Below the pieces are notes generated by a model, which saw only the letters and a program-made list of their open reading frames with translations, was not told where the DNA came from and did no database searches. Shown piece by piece: positions 49,967 to 57,561 of a DNA stretch of 64,000 nucleotides. The position numbers were made by a program, and so were the translations under genes. Numbering within the stretch: position 1 is the stretch's first letter; every line of letters starts with the position of its first letter. The stretch comes from an uncultured Lachnospiraceae bacterium. GTDB taxonomy: Bacteria > Bacillota > Clostridia > Lachnospirales > Lachnospiraceae. The stretch lies in contig CAKRJT010000006.1 in the NCBI GenBank assembly GCA_934351925.1, positions 1 through 64,000 on the forward strand, given 5' to 3'.

Positions 49967-51097
49967 ATGTTGTATAACACACCCGCCATGGGTTGGAACT
50001 CATGGAACACATTTGGCGCAGACATTAACGAAAAGCTAATCATGGAGATGGCTGACGTGATTGTGTCGGAAGGCTACAAGGACGCAGGCTACGAATATGT
50101 CATAATCGACGATTGCTGGTCGCTTAAGGAGAGAGTCGATGGAAAGCTGGCGGCTGATCCGGCTCTTTTTCCGCACGGAATGAAGGCTCTTTCCGATTAC
50201 ATACATGGCAGGGGGCTCAAGTTCGGAATGTACTCCTGTGCCGGGTTTAAGACCTGTGCAGGATATCCGAGCAGCTATGGACATGAATTTGAGGATGCGA
50301 AGCAGTTTGCTGAGTGGGGAGTCGACTATCTGAAGTATGATTTCTGCAACTTTCCGGCGAGTGGCGATGCTAAGAACGCATACCTTACGATGGCTATGGC
50401 ACTGAGAAACAGCGGAAGGGAAATCTTCTTTGCAGCCTGCAACTGGGGTGTGCAGGATCCGGCGAAGTGGATGCGCTCTAGAGGAGCCAACAGCTACCGT
50501 TCAACCGGAGATATTTTTGATGTGCCGAAGAGCTACAAGGACATATTTATGCAGCAGGCTGAGAACGTAGAAGGAAATGCTTCCGGCTGCTATAATGATA
50601 TGGATATGCTGATTGTAGGCATGCACGGAAACGGCAATGTCGGAATAGGCGGCTGCACCGACGAGCAGTATTTGCAGCATTTTGCGATGTGGGCGTTCCT
50701 CGGCTCACCGCTTATCATCGGCTCAGATATAAGAAGCATTGACGATACCAACAAGGCGACACTTTTGAATAGGGGGCTCATCTCAATCAGTCAGGACGAG
50801 GCAGACTGCCCGGCATTTATAATTGGAAAAGATGAGGGGAAGAAGTACACATTCGGAAAAATTCTCTCGGGAAACAGAGTAGCGCTGGCATTTTTCAACA
50901 TCAATGCAGAGGACGACTGGTCACAGAACATGAGTATATCATTTGACGACCTCGGTATTCACTCAGAGTCGGGCATCGGACTTAGACTGACAGATGCAGT
51001 GACGGGTGAGGATTATGGCGTTTTCCACGACGGCTACAGCACGAAGCTTCCGGTTGACGGTAGTAAGATACTCATTGGAGAGCTGGTGCAGGGCTGA
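49967..51097 (+). CDS. GH27 alpha-galactosidase
   Basis: The 376-residue protein begins 'TPAMGWNSWNTFGADINEKL', the GH27 start, followed by 'YEYVIIDDCWSL', 'LKFGMYSCAGFKTCAGYPSS', the nucleophile motif 'VDYLKYDFCNF' (Asp about 124) and the acid/base region 'SYRSTGDIFDV' (Asp about 183), with 'LGSPLIIGSDIR' later and a C-terminal beta domain. There is no signal peptide; it would cleave imported raffinose-type sugars or galactosides. AAAGGAGG precedes the ATG. It overlaps the next small gene by 1-3 bp (TGATGG). Confidence 0.95.
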   Translation: MLYNTPAMGWNSWNTFGADINEKLIMEMADVIVSEGYKDAGYEYVIIDDCWSLKERVDGKLAADPALFPHGMKALSDYIHGRGLKFGMYSCAGFKTCAGYPSSYGHEFEDAKQFAEWGVDYLKYDFCNFPASGDAKNAYLTMAMALRNSGREIFFAACNWGVQDPAKWMRSRGANSYRSTGDIFDVPKSYKDIFMQQAENVEGNASGCYNDMDMLIVGMHGNGNVGIGGCTDEQYLQHFAMWAFLGSPLIIGSDIRSIDDTNKATLLNRGLISISQDEADCPAFIIGKDEGKKYTFGKILSGNRVALAFFNINAEDDWSQNMSISFDDLGIHSESGIGLRLTDAVTGEDYGVFHDGYSTKLPVDGSKILIGELVQG

Positions 51098-51300
51098 TGG
51101 ACAATGAGCAGTTTACCTGCCGGCAATGCGGCATTGCATTAAACAAAGATGAGATTGCTCTTCATAAAAAGCTCTACAACCGGGCTGCAAAGAGCTTTCT
51201 ATGCATCAGGTGCAGCAGTGAGTATCTCGAGGTGACGCAGGAGATGCTCGCTGCGAAAATAGAGGAATTCAAGCGGATGGGATGCACGCTTTTTGATTAA
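51097..51300 (+). CDS. Small zinc-ribbon protein
   Basis: The 67-residue protein has two CxxC pairs, 'FTCRQCGIAL' and 'FLCIRCSSEYL', about 24 residues apart, which form a zinc ribbon, and an acidic helical end 'EMLAAKIEEFKRMGCTLFD'. The ATG overlaps the GH27 stop codon, so translation is coupled. Short proteins with this pattern are frequent in Lachnospiraceae but I know of no established role; a protein-binding or RNA-binding adaptor is possible. Confidence 0.75.
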   Translation: MDNEQFTCRQCGIALNKDEIALHKKLYNRAAKSFLCIRCSSEYLEVTQEMLAAKIEEFKRMGCTLFD

Positions 51301-51430
51301 ATAAAAAAGCGCGGCACACCTCGCGCGGCGACTTTCCGTACTGGGCAAAATAAAAATAGTAGAAATCCTTGTCGGCTTTTACGAATGCGGTTATTCTTCC
51401 GTAGGAAATTTTTGGTTTAACCTCCTGCAT
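51269..51430 (-). CDS. Possible 53-residue protein or remnant
   Basis: On the minus strand ATG 51430 opens a frame reading 'MQEVKPKISYGRITAFVKAD', then 'KDFYYFYFAQYGKSPREVCR' and 'AFLFNQ', ending at 51269 inside the end of the zinc-ribbon gene. The composition looks protein-like. The AGGAGG is located within the second and third codons rather than upstream, so a missing start or a decayed gene is likely. Low certainty. Confidence 0.3.
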   Translation of the reverse strand: MQEVKPKISYGRITAFVKADKDFYYFYFAQYGKSPREVCRAFLFNQKACIPSA

Positions 51431-51490
51431 TTATAAGCTTTGAAAACGTTCTGGATAATTGATTTTATTATAGCAAAATGTGTGGAGAAT

Positions 51491-51531
51491 AAATAGTCAA
51501 GTACGATTTACCAAATCGTACTTGACTATTT
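51491..51531. repeat. Perfect 19-bp inverted repeat with 3-nt centre
   Basis: AAATAGTCAAGTACGATTT (51491-51509) and its exact reverse complement (51513-51531) are separated by ACC; TTGC then follows. It lies 54 bp before the ATPase gene. It could be a bidirectional terminator (T runs on both sides) or an operator; such exact symmetry is rare in this window. Confidence 0.8.
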
Positions 51532-51585
51532 TGCTTAAAAGAAGATAATAATATATATAGAAATGAAAAGAGGCGAGGTGAGATT

Positions 51586-53004
51586 ATGTTTATCGGAAGA
51601 GAGCGGGAGCTGAGGGCGTTGGATAAAATGTATGCGTCGGGAAAATTTGAGTTTGCCGTAATATACGGGCACAGACGTGTGGGAAAGACTGCGCTTATAA
51701 ATCATTTTATAAATGACAGAAAAGCCATATATTTTATGGGTGTTGAGAGCAGTGAGAAGCAGAACCTTGAGAATTTCAGCAGAAGCATCATCGAGTACAC
51801 CAGCGGAATAAGTGCGGAAGGAATGTTTTCTTCGTTTCAGACAGCACTCGAGTATGCCTTCAGACTTGCGGAGAATGAAAGGCTGGTGCTCGTGATAGAC
51901 GAATATCCGTATGTCGCGCGCGCGTCAAAGAGCCTTGCATCCACGCTTCAGCTTTTGATTGATAAATATAAGGATAACTCTAAGCTCATGCTGATACTTT
52001 GCGGTTCGTCGATGTCATACATGGAGGACAATGTCCTTGCATACAAGGCGCCTTTATATGGAAGAAGAACGGCACAGCTTAAAATCCTGCCATTTGATTT
52101 TGAGGAGACTTGCCGATGCCTTACCAATATGGAGGATGAGGACAAGGCACTTATATATGGAGTGGTTGGGGGGACACCGCAATATCTGTTACAGATAGAC
52201 GACAGGCTGAGCGTCGAGGAGAACATAAAGGAGACGTTTCTTAACCCTGTGTCATTCCTGTTTGAGGAGCCGATTAACCTTTTAAAACAGGAGGTGCGCG
52301 AGCCTGCAATATATACCGCCGTAATAACGGCGGTCGCGCAGGGGGCAACGAGAATGTCCGAGATAGCCACCAAGGTTGGAGCGAACACGAGCGTCTGCTC
52401 CGTTTATTTAAAAAATCTCATTGATTTGGGAATTATAAAAAAGGAAATGCCGTATGGAGAGAAGGCTTCAAAGAAATCAATATATGTGATTGAGGACAAT
52501 ATGTTTCGTTTTTGGTACAGATTTGTCCTTGAGAACAACTCGATAATCATGCGAGGAGCCGCGGACATTGTGTACAGGCGTATATCGCCGGAATTTTCCG
52601 ATTACATGGGTAGTGTTTTTGAGGAGATATGCAAGCAGTATTTGTGGAAAATGCTTATACGCGGAAGGACAACGATACAGTTTTCATCGATGGGACGCTG
52701 GTGGGGGAACAATTCCGTTGAGAAAAAGCAGGTAGAGATAGATATTGCTGCGGAACAGGACAAGGACACGGCACTGTTTGGAGAGTGCAAGTGGAGAAAT
52801 GAAAAGCTTGACACGGAGGTGCTTGATGCGCTCATTTTAAAGTCAGAGCTGTTTCCATATAAGAATAAGTTCTATTATCTTTTCTCAAAATCAGGTTTTA
52901 CAAAGGGATGCGAGGAAAAGGCGAAGAAGCTTGGGAATGTCCTTCTTGTGAATTTTAAAAATATCATGAATGATATTAAAAATGATGTCGGGAATGGAAG
53001 GTAA
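51586..53004 (+). CDS. AAA ATPase with C-terminal DUF234/nuclease-like domain
   Basis: The 472-residue protein has an N-terminal ATPase: 'FIGRERELRALDKMYASGKF', Walker A 'IYGHRRVGKTALINHF', Walker B 'RLVLVIDEYPYVARA' and sensor 'LMLILCGSSMSYMED'. A winged-helix region follows ('ATRMSEIATKVGANTSVCSV'), and the C-terminus has 'VEIDIAAEQDKDTALFGECK' and 'WRNEKL', the D-ExK pattern of a PD-(D/E)XK nuclease fold as in DUF234. These ATPases are widespread in archaea and anaerobic bacteria, often repeated, and of unclear role; some are linked to mobile elements. AGGCGAGGTGAG stands before the ATG. Confidence 0.88.
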   Translation: MFIGRERELRALDKMYASGKFEFAVIYGHRRVGKTALINHFINDRKAIYFMGVESSEKQNLENFSRSIIEYTSGISAEGMFSSFQTALEYAFRLAENERLVLVIDEYPYVARASKSLASTLQLLIDKYKDNSKLMLILCGSSMSYMEDNVLAYKAPLYGRRTAQLKILPFDFEETCRCLTNMEDEDKALIYGVVGGTPQYLLQIDDRLSVEENIKETFLNPVSFLFEEPINLLKQEVREPAIYTAVITAVAQGATRMSEIATKVGANTSVCSVYLKNLIDLGIIKKEMPYGEKASKKSIYVIEDNMFRFWYRFVLENNSIIMRGAADIVYRRISPEFSDYMGSVFEEICKQYLWKMLIRGRTTIQFSSMGRWWGNNSVEKKQVEIDIAAEQDKDTALFGECKWRNEKLDTEVLDALILKSELFPYKNKFYYLFSKSGFTKGCEEKAKKLGNVLLVNFKNIMNDIKNDVGNGR

Positions 53005-53027
53005 AATAAAATTTTACATTTAAAAGG

Positions 53028-53057
53028 TTGACGTATTTGCATGAAAGGAAGTACAAT
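53028..53057 (+). promoter_or_regulatory. mgtE: Promoter of the mgtE leader
   Basis: TTGACG (53028-53033), 18-bp spacer, TACAAT (53052-53057). Transcription would begin near 53064, giving a leader of about 280 nt before mgtE. Confidence 0.7.
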
Positions 53058-53060
53058 ATC

Positions 53061-53099
53061 ATACGGAGTAAGAATCCGTACACGGAAGGATTTCCGTAT
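53061..53099 (+). promoter_or_regulatory. First hairpin of the mgtE leader
   Basis: ATACGG (53061-53066) pairs with CCGTAT (53094-53099) and AATCC with GGATT inside. It would form at the very 5' end of the transcript. I could not match it to the M-box magnesium riboswitch, which is longer and more conserved. Confidence 0.5.
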
Positions 53100-53130
53100 C
53101 AGAAGTAAAAATTATCAGGAGGTGGACTGC

Positions 53131-53220
53131 ATGGACAGTTGCGACAGTATTGGTCGAAGTATTATCTGCGGTGGCAGACATATGAATATCATGACGCAGC
53201 TTGTCAGGTGTGGACACTGA
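53131..53220 (+). CDS. 29-residue leader peptide of mgtE
   Basis: AGGAGGTGG precedes ATG 53131 by 6 bp, among the best ribosome binding sites in the window. The frame encodes 'MDSCDSIGRSIICGGRHMNI' and then 'MTQLVRCGH'. Three Cys and two His in 29 residues could bind a metal. The stop codon lies 28 bp before a terminator hairpin that precedes mgtE, so its translation could govern read-through. Similar short upstream frames control Mg transporter genes in enterobacteria, but this peptide is unrelated to those by sequence. Confidence 0.6.
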   Translation: MDSCDSIGRSIICGGRHMNIMTQLVRCGH

Positions 53221-53247
53221 ACTGCGTCTGTTTCATGTTGCCTTTTT

Positions 53248-53277
53248 GCCGCCGCAGAATATGTGGCGGTATTTTTA
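53248..53277 (+). terminator. Terminator/attenuator between leader peptide and mgtE
   Basis: TGCCGCC (53248-53254) pairs with GGCGGTA (53266-53272), followed by TTTTT. It ends transcripts before mgtE unless prevented. Confidence 0.8.
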
Positions 53278-53344
53278 TGCTTAAATCGGGATAGGTTTAG
53301 GCGGATGGAATACCGGAGAAAATATTTTCAAAGGGGGCAGTGTG

Positions 53345-54739
53345 ATGACAAAGAAAATTTTGAGTGAACACAATTTTGTAGATGAGATTTTAAAGCTGTT
53401 CCGCACACCGATGAAGCAGGCGGAGCTGCTTGATAAATTGTCGGATTACCATGAGAACGATATAGCGGAGGCGTTCGAGGAGTTATCCGAGGAGGAGAGA
53501 AAGAAGCTGTATCCGATTCTTGGTGCGGAGCGTGTGGCGGAGATTATAAGCTACATTGAGGACCCGGACGAGTACCTGAAGGAGATTGGCATAGACAGGG
53601 CTGCGAAGGTGATTTCCTACATGGATTCGGATGATGCGGTAGACGTTCTCGATGAATTCGATGATTCGACACAGGAGAAGCTTGTTAAGCTCCTTGATGA
53701 GGATTCAAGCCACGATATCAGGATGATTCTCTCCTATGAGGATGACGAGGCGGGAAGCAGAATGACGACAAACTATATCGTCATACACAACAACCTTACG
53801 GTCCGTCAGGCTATGCGTGAGCTTGTGAAGCAGGCGGGGGAGAACGACAATATCTCTACCGTGTATGTGCTTGATGGGAACGATAAGTTCTGTGGCGCGA
53901 TAGATTTGAAGGATTTGATAATAGCGAGGGAGAACACGCCGCTTGAGGACATCATAAGCGTGTCCTACCCGTATGTGACAGACCATGAAAAGATAAGCGA
54001 CTGCATCGAACGTCTGAAGGACTATGCTGAGGACTCGATTCCGGTTCTGACGGACGAGGGCGAGCTTATCGGTGTAATCACGGCACAGGATGTAGTTGAG
54101 GCTGTCGATGATGAGATGGGTGAGGACTATGCAAAGCTCGGAGGTCTCACCGAGCAGGAGGATTTGGAGGAGTCGACCCTTACAAGTGTAAAAAAGAGGC
54201 TTCCATGGCTCATAATTCTGCTGTTCTTAGGCATTGGAGTGTCCTCGGTTGTCGGAATATTCGAGACTGTTGTGGCGGTTCTTCCTATTGTAATATGTTT
54301 TCAGTCGTTAATCCTTGATATGGCGGGAAATGTCGGAACACAGTCGCTTGCGGTGACAATCCGTGTGCTCATGGATGAGAACCTCTCAGCGGGTGAAAAA
54401 TTGAAGCTTGTCGGGAAAGAGGCGCGCGTGGGATTCTCGAACGGAATGATTCTAGGAGTGCTGTCATTTGCGTTTATCGGAGTGTACATCTGGCTCTTTA
54501 AGCACAATCCGGTTGGATACTCGTTTATGATTTCGGGCTGCGTCGGGCTGGCACTCATGGCGGCGATGGTCATATCGAGCCTTGTCGGGACGCTTGTGCC
54601 GATGCTTTTTCACAAGATTAAGATTGATCCCGCCGTAGCGTCGGGACCGCTCATAACAACGGTGAATGACCTGGTTGCGGTTATTGCATACTATGGTCTG
54701 GTGTGGATACTGCTCATAGATGTGCTGCACCTTGCGTAA
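53345..54739 (+). CDS. mgtE: Magnesium transporter MgtE
   Basis: AAGGGGG with 7-bp spacing favours ATG 53345 over GTG 53342. The 464-residue protein has the MgtE N domain ('LLDKLSDYHENDIAEAFEEL', 'YILGAERVAEIISYIEDPDE' in part), a CBS pair ('MTTNYIVIHNNLTVRQAMRE', 'DLIIARENTPLEDIISVSYP', 'SIPVLTDEGELIGVITAQDV'), the connecting helix and five C-terminal membrane helices with 'LILDMAGNVGTQSLAVTIRV' and 'VASGPLITTVNDLVAVIAYY'. It imports Mg2+ and is gated by Mg2+ on its cytoplasmic domains. Its leader (promoter, hairpin, small peptide, terminator) suggests a second level of control. Confidence 0.95.
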   Translation: MTKKILSEHNFVDEILKLFRTPMKQAELLDKLSDYHENDIAEAFEELSEEERKKLYPILGAERVAEIISYIEDPDEYLKEIGIDRAAKVISYMDSDDAVDVLDEFDDSTQEKLVKLLDEDSSHDIRMILSYEDDEAGSRMTTNYIVIHNNLTVRQAMRELVKQAGENDNISTVYVLDGNDKFCGAIDLKDLIIARENTPLEDIISVSYPYVTDHEKISDCIERLKDYAEDSIPVLTDEGELIGVITAQDVVEAVDDEMGEDYAKLGGLTEQEDLEESTLTSVKKRLPWLIILLFLGIGVSSVVGIFETVVAVLPIVICFQSLILDMAGNVGTQSLAVTIRVLMDENLSAGEKLKLVGKEARVGFSNGMILGVLSFAFIGVYIWLFKHNPVGYSFMISGCVGLALMAAMVISSLVGTLVPMLFHKIKIDPAVASGPLITTVNDLVAVIAYYGLVWILLIDVLHLA

Positions 54740-54740
54740 A

Positions 54741-54776
54741 AAAATGTCCCATATCAAATTGATATGGGGCATTTTT
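54741..54776. terminator. Terminator of mgtE (works in both directions)
   Basis: AAAATGTCCCATATC faces GATATGGGGCATTTTT around AAATT. It also closes the small minus-strand gene at 54788-54865. Confidence 0.9.
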
Positions 54777-54787
54777 AAGGGGATAAA

Positions 54788-54865
54788 TCAAAGCCTGCCA
54801 AGTTCATCCTTCAGATTGCGGTTAATGTCAATGTAGCGCTCTACCTTAATTTTGTTATCATCCAT
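54788..54865 (-). CDS. Possible 25-residue small protein
   Basis: On the minus strand AGGAGG (54873-54878) is 7 bp before ATG 54865. The frame reads 'MDDNKIKVERYIDINRNLKD' then 'ELGRL' and stops at 54788, 12 bp before a shared terminator. A strong ribosome binding site, a clean stop and a terminator make this a credible small gene. The peptide is charged and helical. The rest of the gap up to 55000 shows nothing else. Confidence 0.55.
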   Translation of the reverse strand: MDDNKIKVERYIDINRNLKDELGRL

Positions 54866-55000
54866 AGCGGTTCCTCCTAAATAAAAAAAGTTTTTGACCG
54901 AAATAATAATATGTATTATAATATATGAAATGTTTACGGACAATGAAATTTAGCCATTTAGCGGAGATATAGTGTGAAAAATAAGTCTGACAGCATATTT

Positions 55001-55118
55001 TTCACACCTGCAATTTGTTCCTGAGCGAAAACAAATTGCTTCGCCGGCAGATGAGAAACCGCCTGCGCGGGCTTCTCACCGCCTCATCGTGATAAATCGC
55101 TCGGAAATGAGGGGTAAA
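55001..55118 (+). promoter_or_regulatory. Structured leader RNA, copy B (candidate riboswitch) before GGDEF gene
   Basis: A perfect 10-bp helix GCAATTTGTT/AACAAATTGC (55010-55019 with 55030-55039) closes a loop CCTGAGCGAA. A long hairpin follows: GGC-A-GATGAGAA (55046-55057) with TTCTCACC-GCC (55073-55083), capped by CCGC/GCGG. CGCTC (55098-55102) can pair with GAGCG of the loop (55023-55027), just before GAAATGAGGGG, the ribosome binding site. Sequence and plan match copy A at 10231-10349; positions that differ in the helices mostly change in pairs. TTCACA (55001-55006) precedes it. Confidence 0.75.
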
Positions 55119-56186
55119 ATGTTAATAAATGATGCGGAAAGCAGGGAGCATAAGCGGTTCAGTGCTGTATCCAGAGTAATCCAGAGCATTCTTATTTCGG
55201 CACTTATAGTGCTTGTTGTCATTATGATGATTCAGATAAAACACCTTCAGGGCACAGCGCGTGTAATAAATTATGCCGGTCTTGTGCGCGGTGCGACGCA
55301 AAGGCTTGTGAAGTTTGAGATAATCGGAATCCATGATGATGAGCTTGTGCAGTATCTGGATGATGTTCTGGAGGATTTGAAATATGATGATGGCAGCTAT
55401 GGGCTCGTGAGTCTGAAGGATGCGAATTATCAGGGCAAGCTTGACAGACTGATAGATTATTGGGAAAAATTAAAAAAAGAGATTAGGAAGGCAAGAGACT
55501 GTGGCTATGAAGCCACCGACATAGTGGCAATGAGTGAGACATACTTCCGGCTTGCAGATGAGGTCGTATCGGCGGCAGAGGCTTACTCGAATAAAGCGGC
55601 AAAAACGATGAGGCTCGTAGAGTTTTTGTCGACTGTGGATATGCTTATACTGTTTATGCTTATTACAGAGCAGTCACTTTCTTCCATGCGGATAATCAGG
55701 AAGAACAGGATACTTGAGCAGAAGGCATATATAGATGTGCATACGGGGATTCCTAATAAGAGCAAGTGTGAGGAGCTGTTTAGTGACATGTCATTTATAA
55801 CAGAACCGACAGCCTGTCTGATGTTCGACCTTAACAATCTTAAGAGTGCGAACGATACGCTGGGACATTCGGCAGGCGACCAGCTTATCGCGAGCTTTGC
55901 GAGAGTGTTGAGAAATGTAATCCCGGCAAAGGATTTTGTTGGAAGGTATGGCGGTGATGAGTTCGTTGTGATTCTGTACAACATTGGAGAGAATACCGTG
56001 ACCAATGTGCTTACACAACTGCAGAATGAGATTATGCAGTTTAACAGATGTGGAAATAATATTCCGATAAGCTACGCACAGGGCTGGGCTGTGTCGACGG
56101 ATTACACGGACTGCACGCTCAGGACTCTGTTTGACAAGGCAGACCACTTCATGTATACGAATAAGGTGAGAGTGAAGTCGGAGTAG
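55119..56186 (+). CDS. Membrane diguanylate cyclase with PilJ-like sensor
   Basis: ATG 55119 follows TGAGGGG; the frame opening at 55089 lies inside the leader RNA. The 355-residue protein has a membrane helix ('VIQSILISALIVLVVIMMIQ'), an extracellular four-helix domain with the PilJ-type motif 'INYAGLVRGATQRLVKFEII', a second helix ('FLSTVDMLILFMLITEQ'), and a GGDEF domain: 'IDVHTGIPNKSKCEELF', 'LMFDLNNLKSANDTLGHSAG' and 'RYGGDEFVVILYN' with intact active site. It should make c-di-GMP in response to an external signal. The leader RNA puts it under translational control shared with the GH3 gene. Confidence 0.92.
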   Translation: MLINDAESREHKRFSAVSRVIQSILISALIVLVVIMMIQIKHLQGTARVINYAGLVRGATQRLVKFEIIGIHDDELVQYLDDVLEDLKYDDGSYGLVSLKDANYQGKLDRLIDYWEKLKKEIRKARDCGYEATDIVAMSETYFRLADEVVSAAEAYSNKAAKTMRLVEFLSTVDMLILFMLITEQSLSSMRIIRKNRILEQKAYIDVHTGIPNKSKCEELFSDMSFITEPTACLMFDLNNLKSANDTLGHSAGDQLIASFARVLRNVIPAKDFVGRYGGDEFVVILYNIGENTVTNVLTQLQNEIMQFNRCGNNIPISYAQGWAVSTDYTDCTLRTLFDKADHFMYTNKVRVKSE

Positions 56187-56195
56187 GAGGACTTT

Positions 56196-56238
56196 AATGA
56201 AGCGTATGGCAGATTATTCACCTGTCATACGCTTCATT
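56196..56238. terminator. Bidirectional terminator between GGDEF and YgjP-like genes
   Basis: AATGAAGCGTATG (56196-56208) and CATACGCTTCATT (56226-56238) are exact complements. It includes the last codons of the minus-strand gene. Confidence 0.85.
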
Positions 56239-56807
56239 ATTTCATTGCCGTGGGTTTTAAGCCATTTTTCCTGTTCCGCATAGCCGGGAAGAATCCTTGC
56301 AACCTCATCCCAAAAGCGCCCGGAGTGGTTCATTTCCTTTCGGTGGCACAGCTCATGCACCACGACATAGTCGATTACCTCCGGGGGAGTGAGCATGAGG
56401 AGACAGTTGAAATTAAGGTTTCCCCTGCTGCTGCAGCTTCCCCAGCGTGTATGCTGGTTTCTTATGGTTATACGCCCATAGGTGACGCCGACAAGAGGTG
56501 CGAAGTGAGCCACACGCCCGGGAATGTAGGAGCAGGCTTTATCGGCAAGCTTCTTAATCTCATCGTTTGAGAGCTTTTTAACAGGCAGTGCTTCATTGCA
56601 TTGTCTGTTTTTTTGTTCCATCTTCCTAAGATGTTCCACTATCCAGTCGGCGCGGTCTGATATGAACTGTTCAATATAGCTGCCGGAAGCCTGATACGGA
56701 GCGCGGACGATGACGCGCATATCGGGACGGATTTCTATGGCAAGGGTTTTTCTGGAGCTTCTTATAATTTCAATTTTTATATCGGATCTGCCGATGGGGG
56801 TATTCAT
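56214..56807 (-). CDS. YgjP-type M48-like metallopeptidase
   Basis: The 197-residue protein has the zinc motif 'VVHELCHRKEMNHSGRFW' (HELCH with a third His) and, before it, 'WGSCSSRGNLNFNCLLMLTP', both typical of the YgjP/DUF45 family. The N-terminal 'SRKTLAIEIRPDMRVIVRAP' is the usual start of this family. It is cytoplasmic and widespread; related proteins have been linked to restriction systems and to pyrophosphatase activity, so the role is open. It is convergent with the GGDEF gene. Confidence 0.9.
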   Translation of the reverse strand: MNTPIGRSDIKIEIIRSSRKTLAIEIRPDMRVIVRAPYQASGSYIEQFISDRADWIVEHLRKMEQKNRQCNEALPVKKLSNDEIKKLADKACSYIPGRVAHFAPLVGVTYGRITIRNQHTRWGSCSSRGNLNFNCLLMLTPPEVIDYVVVHELCHRKEMNHSGRFWDEVARILPGYAEQEKWLKTHGNEIMKRMTGE

Positions 56808-56997
56808 GGATGTTCTCCTTTGAAATATTTTTATATAGCTGTTCTGCTGCTTTTAAATTTAATACTTATCGGTTATTATATGCTATCAGGGGCAAAAGGT
56901 CAAAAAATGTTTGTGCTTGCACGATTAGGCTTTTGAACTCATTATAACGAGCCGGAATGTTTAGGAAAAGTGTTTAGAAAAATTTTATGAATAGCTG

Positions 56998-57026
56998 TTG
57001 CGATTGAAAAGCCACAATGTTATAAT
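56998..57026 (+). promoter_or_regulatory. Promoter of the DUF6110-P1B ATPase unit
   Basis: TTGCGA (56998-57003), 17-bp spacer, TATAAT (57021-57026). A leader of about 135 nt follows in which CCGCAAATAAA (57059) can pair with TTTATGCGG (57105), enclosing CCCACGGG. No other feature was seen in the 362-bp gap. Confidence 0.6.
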
Positions 57027-57169
57027 AACGGCTGAAAAAATGTGTGCGTCACAACTAACCGCAAATAAACATGACTACCCACGGGTAAATAAGACTATCT
57101 TCGGATTTATGCGGCTACCTGTTGGCACACACAGGAAAATACACCTATTGAATATGGAGGTACATAGCT

Positions 57170-57493
57170 ATGAGTAAGTCAAAGATTAACTGGGGCAAGA
57201 CAGGACTTTTTGCAGCGGGTGTTGCATTCGGTACGGCAGGAATAAAGCTTTTATCAAGCAAGGACGCAAAGAAGCTCTATACTAACTGCACGGCAGCAGT
57301 TTTAAGAGCAAAGGACTGTGTTATGAAAACTGTATCAACAGTTCAGGAGAACTGCAGCGACATCTACTCGGATGCAAAGAGCATTAACGAGGACAGAGCA
57401 GCTAAGGAGGAGGCAGTGTACGAGGATTTTGCCGATGATTTCTCTGAGGTTAAGAACGAAGAGAAAGTAAAAGAGGAGACTAAGGCTGAGTAA
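57170..57493 (+). CDS. DUF6110-family small protein
   Basis: The 107-residue protein starts with a short amphipathic or membrane-associated segment 'WGKTGLFAAGVAFGTAGIKL', followed by 'SSKDAKKLYTNCTAAVLRAK' and 'DCVMKTVSTVQENCSDIYSD', and ends in an acidic tail 'DFSEVKNEEKVKEETKAE'. I recognise it as DUF6110, found upstream of heavy-metal P-type ATPases in Lachnospiraceae. Cysteines at three positions could bind metal. GGAGG precedes the ATG. A terminator separates it from the ATPase gene 69 bp later, so it should be made in excess of the pump. A metal-chaperone or regulatory role is inferred. Confidence 0.8.
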   Translation: MSKSKINWGKTGLFAAGVAFGTAGIKLLSSKDAKKLYTNCTAAVLRAKDCVMKTVSTVQENCSDIYSDAKSINEDRAAKEEAVYEDFADDFSEVKNEEKVKEETKAE

Positions 57494-57500
57494 GAGAATT

Positions 57501-57534
57501 GGGACAGGGGTCTGATACCGTGTCCCTTTTTTTC
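57501..57534 (+). terminator. Terminator between DUF6110 gene and P1B ATPase
   Basis: GGGACA (57501-57506) pairs with TGTCCC (57521-57526), GGT with ACC inside, followed by seven T. Confidence 0.85.
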
Positions 57535-57561
57535 TGAAAAGCAGAATGGAGCTGTTTTGTT

